Below, one piece after another: positions 5,899-9,960 of a stretch of 9,960 nucleotides of DNA (the first letter of the stretch is position 1; each line of letters begins with the position of its first letter). This DNA is from Candidatus Stahliibacteriota bacterium (GTDB taxonomy: Bacteria; Hydrothermota; Tepidihabitantia; SM23-42). The position numbers and the translations under genes are program-made. Location: contig DAOVBK010000037.1 of assembly GCA_030670605.1 (NCBI GenBank), forward strand, positions 1 through 9,960. The letters run 5' to 3'. Below the pieces are notes generated by a model. The model did not search any database and had not been told where the DNA came from. It saw only the letters and a list, made by a program, of their open reading frames with translations.

Positions 5899-6002
5899 AT
5901 GGCTGATGGCTAGTAGCCAATGGCGAATGGTTGCATGGTTGGATAGTTGGATGGCTCGATGGTTAACCATGTAACTATGCAGCTATCAAACTATACAACG
6001 AA
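5899..6002. repeat. Octamer-phased ATGGTT/AACCAT palindromic tract
   Basis: Hexamers of form ATRGYT plus two variable bases start every 8 nt at 5927, 5935, 5943, 5951 and 5959. At the centre the perfect 12-bp palindrome ATGGTTAACCAT (5959-5970) flips the orientation. ARCYAT hexamers then start at 5965, 5973, 5981 and 5989, again 8 nt apart. Left of this, ATGGCT (5899, 5906), TAGCCA (5914) and ATGGCG (5920) continue the theme with 6-8-nt steps. The whole could fold into one long imperfect hairpin. Confidence 0.8.
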
Positions 6003-6063
6003 ACTGTGCGTCTCTACAACACGTCCCCCTGGTAACGATGTCCTGGCGCACTGACTAGAGGGC

Positions 6064-6091
6064 TTGATTTTCCAGCGTTTTAAGGTATAAT
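6064..6091 (+). promoter_or_regulatory. Sigma70-type promoter just before the DUF1858 gene
   Basis: TTGATT (6064-6069) and a perfect TATAAT (6086-6091) are 16 nt apart. The ATG at 6100 is only 8 nt past the -10 box, so a start at the usual distance would give a leaderless or nearly leaderless mRNA. AAGG at 6082-6085 lies inside the promoter and about 14 nt from the ATG, too far and probably not transcribed. Confidence 0.6.
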
Positions 6092-6099
6092 AGCTGATT

Positions 6100-6312
6100 A
6101 TGGACATAATAGAAGACTCGAAAATCGAAGATATTCTCACGCAGTACCCAAGCCTGGTCAGAGTATTCATTGCCCACGGCTTACCCTGTCTTGTATGCGG
6201 TAATCCTTTCTGGGGCACGGTCAGCGAACTCGCCGAGAAACATGAGGTCGACCTTAGCATACTACTTAAGAAATTAAATGAAAAAAAGCGTGAAACCTAT
6301 GAAAAAGTATAG
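6100..6312 (+). CDS. DUF1858-domain small protein
   Basis: A 70-residue protein made of one DUF1858 (ScdA N-terminal-like, hybrid-cluster-protein-associated) domain. The signature is visible: DSKIEDILTQYPSLVRVFIAHGLPCLVCG, that is a helix ending in P-x-L, then the G-x-x-C-x-x-C-G turn with cysteines at 30 and 33. The family is small, helical, probably redox- or metal-binding through the two cysteines, and is often found with iron-sulphur or hybrid-cluster proteins; its reaction is unknown. It heads the plus operon directly behind a promoter. Its last 35 nt overlap the next gene in another frame, implying translational coupling. The start is fixed by the domain beginning and the adjacent promoter. 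A role supporting the radical SAM enzyme further down is possible but unproven. Confidence 0.88.
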   Translation: MDIIEDSKIEDILTQYPSLVRVFIAHGLPCLVCGNPFWGTVSELAEKHEVDLSILLKKLNEKKRETYEKV

Positions 6313-7159
6313 ATATTGTCCGATTTGTGGAAGTAATTTATCAACAAGGAAAATTGATGGGCAGACGCGCCGACTGTGTCCTCAGTGCTCGTGGGTCGAC
6401 TATGCGAATCCTGTTCCAAGTGTGGTAGCGTTTGTGCACGACGCAGGCCGTGTCCTCCTGGTTAAGCGCGGTGTCGCGCCTGGTAAGAACAAATGGGCAC
6501 TTCCCTCGGGATTCATTGAACAACATGAACTACCTGAGCAGGCTGTTGCTCGTGAACTCCACGAAGAAACGAATTTACGGGGCACGGTTGATAAACTCAT
6601 CGGAGTGTACACAGAACCCACGCGGACCTACGGTAACGTACTTCTTATCGCGTATTCCCTACGCAATACACATGGTCCGCTGAAGTCTGGCTCTGATGCC
6701 AAGGATGTACGTTTCTTCCCCAACAATAAGCTCCCGCAAATTGCCTTTGCCGGCCACCGGGCGATTATACAGGATGGCATTGCCTGCAACAGCAAAACAA
6801 TACTTGTCGAAGTACTGAAGTCAAAGATTACTGAGGCAACCGTCACGCACACGCAACTCTTTTACAAAGGAAGCATGGGCATTGATGGCAAAATCATGGA
6901 AGCAGCAGGTCTCGTACCAGGAGAGAAGGTGCACGTACTCAATTACAACAATGGTGAACGACTCATAACGTACACAATACAGGAAAAACCTGGCTCAGGC
7001 AAATGCGTTCTGTACGGACCAGCATCCCATAAAGGAAAAGTGGGCGACCGGCTCTGTATACTTGCCTATGCACTTGTTGATCACACCACGGCACAAAGCA
7101 TGAAGCCACGCGTGACCCTACTCGACGAAAGGAACAGGATAAAACGAAAACATACATAG
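6278..7159 (+). CDS. panD: Zinc-ribbon NUDIX hydrolase fused to aspartate 1-decarboxylase (PanD)
   Basis: One 293-residue frame carries two enzymes. Residues 14-37 form a zinc ribbon (CPIC and CPQC). The NUDIX box follows at 78-100 (Gly78, Glu84, Arg92-Glu93, Glu96-Glu97), complete except that the late Gly is Asn99; this part would hydrolyse a nucleoside-diphosphate derivative. Residues 176-293 are a full PanD, which makes beta-alanine and CO2 from aspartate for pantothenate. Compared with E. coli PanD from memory, Lys183 matches Lys9, Tyr196 Tyr22, Gly198-Ser199 the self-cleavage Gly24-Ser25, and Arg228/Thr231/Tyr232 match Arg54/Thr57/Tyr58. Asn72 appears replaced by Tyr246. Cleavage would give a 198-residue NUDIX-beta chain and a 95-residue pyruvoyl alpha chain. 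No AUG, GUG or UUG suitable for a separate panD lies at the junction. The start is 6278 or, as likely, Met8 at 6299; neither has a clear Shine-Dalgarno. The gene overlaps both neighbours. Confidence 0.88.
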   Translation: MKKSVKPMKKYRYCPICGSNLSTRKIDGQTRRLCPQCSWVDYANPVPSVVAFVHDAGRVLLVKRGVAPGKNKWALPSGFIEQHELPEQAVARELHEETNLRGTVDKLIGVYTEPTRTYGNVLLIAYSLRNTHGPLKSGSDAKDVRFFPNNKLPQIAFAGHRAIIQDGIACNSKTILVEVLKSKITEATVTHTQLFYKGSMGIDGKIMEAAGLVPGEKVHVLNYNNGERLITYTIQEKPGSGKCVLYGPASHKGKVGDRLCILAYALVDHTTAQSMKPRVTLLDERNRIKRKHT

Positions 7160-7986
7160 ACTGCATACCCTGCATATTCAGGCAAGCCGTGAGAGCTGCA
7201 CGTAATGCGCACCTCAGCGATGATGATATTCTCAGTGTTTTGCGTACGATCGGACACCAACTTTCTCGGATGGACTTCACGTTAACGCCTCCAGAAAACA
7301 GTATGGTTGTCTACGATACGATCCGAGTAATGACCGGAATTGACGATGTCTATAAAGAACTCAAGCAAAAGTGCACAGATGCCATGCTATCACAATACTC
7401 TGCATTCAAGCAAGATATCCAGACGGCCTCTGATCCGCTCTTACGGGCATTGCAGTACGCAGCACTAGGTAATGCCATTGACCTCGGGGCAAATCCAGAC
7501 TTCACACTCGATATCGAACTGAGCACAGCGCTCAAACCGTTTGCCGTATCAGACTACCAAGAATTCAAAACGCAGCTTGAGCATACACATCACATACTCT
7601 TTATTGCTGATAATGCTGGTGAGACTGTATTGGATAGATTGCTCATCGAACAGCTCAATAAACGAGTCACCTATGCTGTCCGCAGCCGACCAATCATTAA
7701 TGATGCAACGGTGCGTGATGCACAGTGTGCAGGCATAGATAGGGTGGCACAAATCATTGAATCCGGCTGTACCCTGCCAGGTACGGTCCTCGCACAATGT
7801 TCACCACAATTCAAGGAACTGTTTGAAAACGCAGACCTTGTTATTAGCAAAGGTCAGGGTAATTACGAAACCCTTTCTCATGAACAACGTCCGATTTTCT
7901 TTCTTTTGAATGTGAAGTGCGCAGTTGTTGCTAGCGAAATCGGCACTCAGATCGGTGATGTCGTCCTCATGAAGAACAGAAGATGA
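7144..7986 (+). CDS. DUF89 / ARMT1-like metal-dependent phosphatase, probable non-AUG start
   Basis: DUF89 proteins are metal-dependent phosphatases that remove phosphate from damaged or side-product metabolites. Visible signatures, counted from GTG 7189: GNAIDLG (94-100), the metal-site DNAGE (141-145), RSRPIINDAT-x-x-DA (165-178) and SKGQGNYETL (220-229). The family N-terminus, a D-C-x-P-C motif followed by RQA, is encoded upstream of that GTG as DCIPCIFRQA (7159-7188). The frame is open back to 7081 without ATG, GTG, TTG or CTG. An ACG at 7144 stands where the usual Met would be (then KTYIDC) and has AGGA four nt before it, so I start the gene there, giving 280 residues. The conservative alternative is GTG 7189 (265 residues) without the cysteines. 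It overlaps the PanD gene by 16 nt and the radical SAM gene by ATGA. Next to PanD, a pantothenate/CoA clean-up role is plausible. Confidence 0.85.
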   Translation, partial: TKTYIDCIPCIFRQAVRAARNAHLSDDDILSVLRTIGHQLSRMDFTLTPPENSMVVYDTIRVMTGIDDVYKELKQKCTDAMLSQYSAFKQDIQTASDPLLRALQYAALGNAIDLGANPDFTLDIELSTALKPFAVSDYQEFKTQLEHTHHILFIADNAGETVLDRLLIEQLNKRVTYAVRSRPIINDATVRDAQCAGIDRVAQIIESGCTLPGTVLAQCSPQFKELFENADLVISKGQGNYETLSHEQRPIFFLLNVKCAVVASEIGTQIGDVVLMKNRR

Positions 7987-8921
7987 AAAAGCAGTATACC
8001 TATGGTCCGGTTCCCTCACGCCGCTTGGGATTTTCACTCGGTGTCGATCTTATCCCCTTTAAGACATGTAGTTTTGACTGCATTTATTGCCAGTGTGGTA
8101 AAACAACAAACAAAACCTGCGAGCGCAAAGAATACCATCCAACACAGAAGATCTTGGACGAAGTAGCACAAGCACTCAAAGAGAACGAGCACATCGACTA
8201 TATAACATTCTCTGGTTCTGGAGAACCAACCCTCCACTCGCGTATCGGATATCTCATCAAAGCGACAAAAAAAATAACTGATATTCCCGTTGCCGTACTC
8301 ACTAATGGTTCTTTACTTCACAGGCAGGACGTTCAGAACGAACTTAGTTATGCCGATGTCGTCGCACCAACGCTGTGCACTGCGGACAAAGAAACGTTCT
8401 CACAGATCAACCGATGCCACGCAAACATTACACTGGATGAGATAATTCATGGTCTCATTAGTTTCCGAAAGCGATTCAAAGGACAGCTATGGCTAGAAAT
8501 CGTCTTTGTGAAAAATCTTAATGACAGTGATGAAGAACTCAATAAGCTCAAATCTATAATCGATCAGATCAATCCGGACAAAGTACATATCAATACCGTG
8601 GTCCGACCACCGAGCGAAAAATCGGCACAACCTATATCATCAGGAAAAATGCAAGAAATAAAAAATATGCTTGGAAAAAAAGCAGAAATCGTTGCGCACT
8701 TCACCAAAGATGCACTAAGTGTTGGTCACATTGCCGAAACCGAACAACAGATCCTCAACATCATTGAACGAAGACCAGTTACACTCGAAGATATTCAACA
8801 CATCAGTGGTCTGCACAGACACGAGATCATTAAATATCTTGATACACTCAAGGTAAACAAAAAAATACAAATGACTGAACATGATGGCCATCAATACTAT
8901 GAACACAGGGAAGGAGCATAG
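7983..8921 (+). CDS. Radical SAM protein, COG0731 (TYW1-like) family
   Basis: A 312-residue radical SAM enzyme. The N-terminus YGPVPSRRLGFSLGVDLIP is typical of the COG0731 group related to wyosine synthases. The 4Fe-4S motif is Cys29-x3-Cys33-x2-Cys36 (CSFDCIYC), and the SAM-binding GSGEPTL is at 78-84. The TIM-barrel portion runs to about residue 235. Residues 245-308 look like a winged helix (EQQILNIIERRPVTLEDIQ followed by LHRHEIIKYLDTL), common in this group and suggesting nucleic-acid or protein binding. Substrate unknown; bacteria normally lack wyosine, so the name should not be taken as function. The ATG overlaps the DUF89 stop as ATGA and the next gene starts directly after its stop, so it belongs firmly to the operon. 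The DUF1858 protein at the operon head could serve as redox partner, which is speculation. Confidence 0.9.
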   Translation: MKKQYTYGPVPSRRLGFSLGVDLIPFKTCSFDCIYCQCGKTTNKTCERKEYHPTQKILDEVAQALKENEHIDYITFSGSGEPTLHSRIGYLIKATKKITDIPVAVLTNGSLLHRQDVQNELSYADVVAPTLCTADKETFSQINRCHANITLDEIIHGLISFRKRFKGQLWLEIVFVKNLNDSDEELNKLKSIIDQINPDKVHINTVVRPPSEKSAQPISSGKMQEIKNMLGKKAEIVAHFTKDALSVGHIAETEQQILNIIERRPVTLEDIQHISGLHRHEIIKYLDTLKVNKKIQMTEHDGHQYYEHREGA

Positions 8922-9443
8922 GTGATTGAACCGCGCGACTTAAGCAAGAACGAACTGCTTGCTCTTTTATCTGATGCGGCAAAAAACTGGCTTGCTCATG
9001 ACGGCCTGTGGTTCCAGGCAACTGAGGGGAAATTCGGCATGGACGCAGCAATTGAACTGGACCGTCAGGCATGGCAGATATTTACACAGATCGAAGCGAA
9101 GCGCATCATGAAGCGACTCAACATGCAACCTGGTGGTGGCATCCAAGCATTGATACAGGCACTGCAGTTCCGCCTCTATGCGTTTATCAATGAGCAAGAA
9201 ATAATAGAGGCAACCGAGACGTGCTGCGTCTTCCAGATGACCAACTGCCGCGTGCAAGAAGCACGGAAGCGCAAGAACCTGCCTGATTTTCCATGTAAGC
9301 CAGTAGGTATAGTTGAATACACGTATTTTGCCCGCATAATAGACCCGCGTATACAGACACGGTGCATTGCCTGTCCGCCTGACCCCCATCCATCAGAGTA
9401 CTACTGTCAATGGGAATTTACGCTGGAGTCAAATCCCCGCTGA
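8922..9443 (+). CDS. DUF6125-type cysteine-rich protein (related to ATC-hydrolase family)
   Basis: A 173-residue protein that I place, from memory, in the DUF6125 family, related to L-2-amino-thiazoline-4-carboxylate hydrolase-like proteins. Residues 1-100 are helical. The C-terminal half carries Cys101, Cys102, Cys109, Cys125, Cys148, Cys151 and Cys162 in the pattern C-x7-C(R)...FPC...EYTYFA...IDPRI-x-x-RC-x-x-CPPD...YC-x-WEF, which suggests a metal or iron-sulphur site. It starts with GTG and has a strong AAGGAG 5 nt upstream, the best ribosome site in the operon. It abuts the stop of the radical SAM gene and ends the operon. No function is established to my knowledge. Cytosolic, since no signal peptide or membrane segment is seen. 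Confidence 0.8.
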   Translation: MIEPRDLSKNELLALLSDAAKNWLAHDGLWFQATEGKFGMDAAIELDRQAWQIFTQIEAKRIMKRLNMQPGGGIQALIQALQFRLYAFINEQEIIEATETCCVFQMTNCRVQEARKRKNLPDFPCKPVGIVEYTYFARIIDPRIQTRCIACPPDPHPSEYYCQWEFTLESNPR

Positions 9444-9469
9444 ATTTATTAATATCAAACATATGAAAA

Positions 9470-9505
9470 CGGGGTTTCATTGCAGGACAGCTTAACTCAA
9501 CCCCG
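9470..9505. repeat. Inverted repeat downstream of the plus operon
   Basis: CGGGGTT (9470-9476) faces AACCCCG (9499-9505) with 22 nt between them, 27 nt past the stop of the DUF6125-type gene. A second weaker pair, TGAGAT (9507-9512) / ATCTCA (9532-9537), follows. Neither is followed by a T-run, so Rho-independent termination is doubtful; they may be 3'-end structures of the plus operon. Confidence 0.4.
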
Positions 9506-9590
9506 ATGAGATATGTTACTCTCACGAGGGCATCTCACTATGTTCGATATCGCCGACAGGCCCCGCATTCTTCGTACCAACATTCTAGGA

Positions 9591-9614
9591 TTGAATGCGA
9601 GGGTAGGCATTCAA
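9591..9614. terminator. Hairpin downstream of the alkyltransferase gene, possible terminator
   Basis: TTGAATGC (9591-9598) and GCATTCAA (9607-9614) form a perfect 8-bp stem with an 8-nt loop, 24 nt beyond the stop codon of the minus-strand alkyltransferase gene. A further GCATTC copy at 9565-9570 could compete for pairing. There is no T-run on the minus side, so termination is a guess from position between convergent genes. Confidence 0.35.
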
Positions 9615-9637
9615 CATTCCCCAGTACGCGAGTAGGA

Positions 9638-9960
9638 TTACCACACGTTATTGAGAACTACCGTACCTGACCGTCCAAACTGCACACCTTCTTGTTCCAG
9701 GAGACGGCGTTTTAATCTCACACCACCCTGAAAACCACCAAGAGAACCGTTTGCCCGTATGGCCCTGTGGCATGGTATGACAAGCGGAAAGGGATTGCGT
9801 GCGAGTGCCGTACCGACCGCACGTGCCGCACCTGGATTGCCGATCTTCGCAGCAAGCCTGCCGTACGTACTCACCCAACCATAGGGAATCTTCCTCTCGC
9901 ACAATAAAACTGTTTTCTGAAACGGATAGAGCCGTGACTTGTCAATGTCGTCAATTGAAA
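9638..9960 (-). CDS. ogt: O6-alkylguanine-DNA alkyltransferase family protein, 5' end beyond the window
   Basis: DNA-binding/active-site domain of the methylated-DNA-protein cysteine methyltransferase family, which repairs O6-methylguanine by transfer of the methyl group to its own cysteine. Seen in order: FQKTVL, IPYGWVSTYGRLA (helix-turn-helix start), RAVGTAL with the finger arginine, NPFPLVIPCHRAI with the active Cys in PCHR, and GGFQGG before LLEQEG. The frame is open from the stop at 9638 to the window edge with 106 residues visible. A TTG at 9904 is only an internal codon, since the conserved FQ-x-x-V segment lies upstream of it. Whether an N-terminal domain exists cannot be seen; the acidic SIDDIDKSRLYPF stretch at the edge would also fit a short stand-alone form. 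PCHR argues for an active transferase rather than the Cys-less alkyltransferase-like type. It is convergent with the plus operon. Confidence 0.9.
   Translation of the reverse strand, partial: SIDDIDKSRLYPFQKTVLLCERKIPYGWVSTYGRLAAKIGNPGAARAVGTALARNPFPLVIPCHRAIRANGSLGGFQGGVRLKRRLLEQEGVQFGRSGTVVLNNVW

Larger units (their letters stand above)
5559..6099. other. Divergent intergenic region filled with phased repeats
   Basis: This 541-bp stretch separates the hypA operon (minus) from the DUF1858 operon (plus). It holds the two facing-away promoters at its ends. Between about 5698 and 6002 it has octamer-phased GTC/GAC tracts, a two-hairpin element and an ATGGTT/AACCAT palindrome. I see no protein gene in it; the short minus-strand ORF at 5991-6260 is mostly the shadow of the DUF1858 gene. 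Confidence 0.7.

Noticed and set aside
5698..6002. CRISPR array in the repeat region
   Set aside because: The unit is 8 bp with two variable bases and inverted copies; there are no 25-40-bp identical repeats with unique spacers and no cas genes.
7081..7160. Programmed -1 frameshift joining the PanD fusion to DUF89
   Set aside because: The frames differ by -1 and the overlap is A-rich (AAAACGAAAAC), but no proper X-XXY-YYZ heptamer in the zero frame was found; an ACG start explains the N-terminus more simply.
8967..9393. Minus-strand ORFs opposite the DUF6125-type gene
   Set aside because: Three overlapping frames in the same place, none with a family pattern; the plus frame has conserved cysteines and a strong ribosome site.
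9648..9902. Second minus-strand frame overlapping the alkyltransferase
   Set aside because: Out-of-frame shadow; the PCHR-containing frame is the real one.

Overview
The window most likely comes from an uncultivated diderm bacterium, probably a candidate-phylum lineage (WOR-3/Stahlbacteria-like is my best guess, from gestalt only). Bacterial signs are a secreted protein ending in an outer-membrane beta-signal and three near-consensus sigma70-type promoters, each with a 16-nt spacer. Several genes nevertheless look archaeal in type, notably HypA and its ATPase partner.

Layout. (1) 197-1336, minus: an AT-rich gene for a probable outer-membrane beta-barrel protein with its own promoter. (2) 1337-1676: an intergenic mosaic of dispersed-repeat pieces, including two 37-bp hairpin elements, the second of which supplies the last codons and the stop of the next gene. 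(3) 1677-5558, minus, one probable operon read from a promoter at 5598-5625: hypA, an Mrp/MinD-type ATPase resembling the archaeal HypB, a short FmdE-domain protein, a D-glycerate dehydrogenase and a glycerate 2-kinase. The first two would load nickel into [NiFe] hydrogenase; the last two convert hydroxypyruvate through D-glycerate to 2-phosphoglycerate. (4) 5559-6099: a divergent intergenic region of about 540 bp, full of 8-bp-period repeats arranged as inverted tracts, plus a two-hairpin element. (5) 6100-9443, plus, a tight five-gene operon with overlapping or abutting genes: a DUF1858 protein, a zinc-ribbon NUDIX hydrolase fused to aspartate 1-decarboxylase (PanD), a DUF89 phosphatase, a COG0731-type radical SAM protein and a DUF6125-type cysteine-rich protein. 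(6) 9638-9960, minus: the C-terminal part of an O6-alkylguanine-DNA alkyltransferase, cut by the window edge and convergent with the plus operon.

The strongest candidate for something new is the plus operon. A PanD (beta-alanine for pantothenate/CoA) is fused behind a NUDIX hydrolase and followed at once by a DUF89 protein. DUF89 phosphatases are known in eukaryotes as damage-control domains fused to pantothenate kinase, so this could be a bacterial pantothenate/CoA supply and clean-up module. The DUF89 gene seems to lack an AUG start: its conserved DCIPC motif lies upstream of the only standard start codon, and an ACG stands where the Met should be. The second notable feature is the octamer-phased repeat region between the two operons. 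Similarities to named families are judged from memory of motifs; no search was run.
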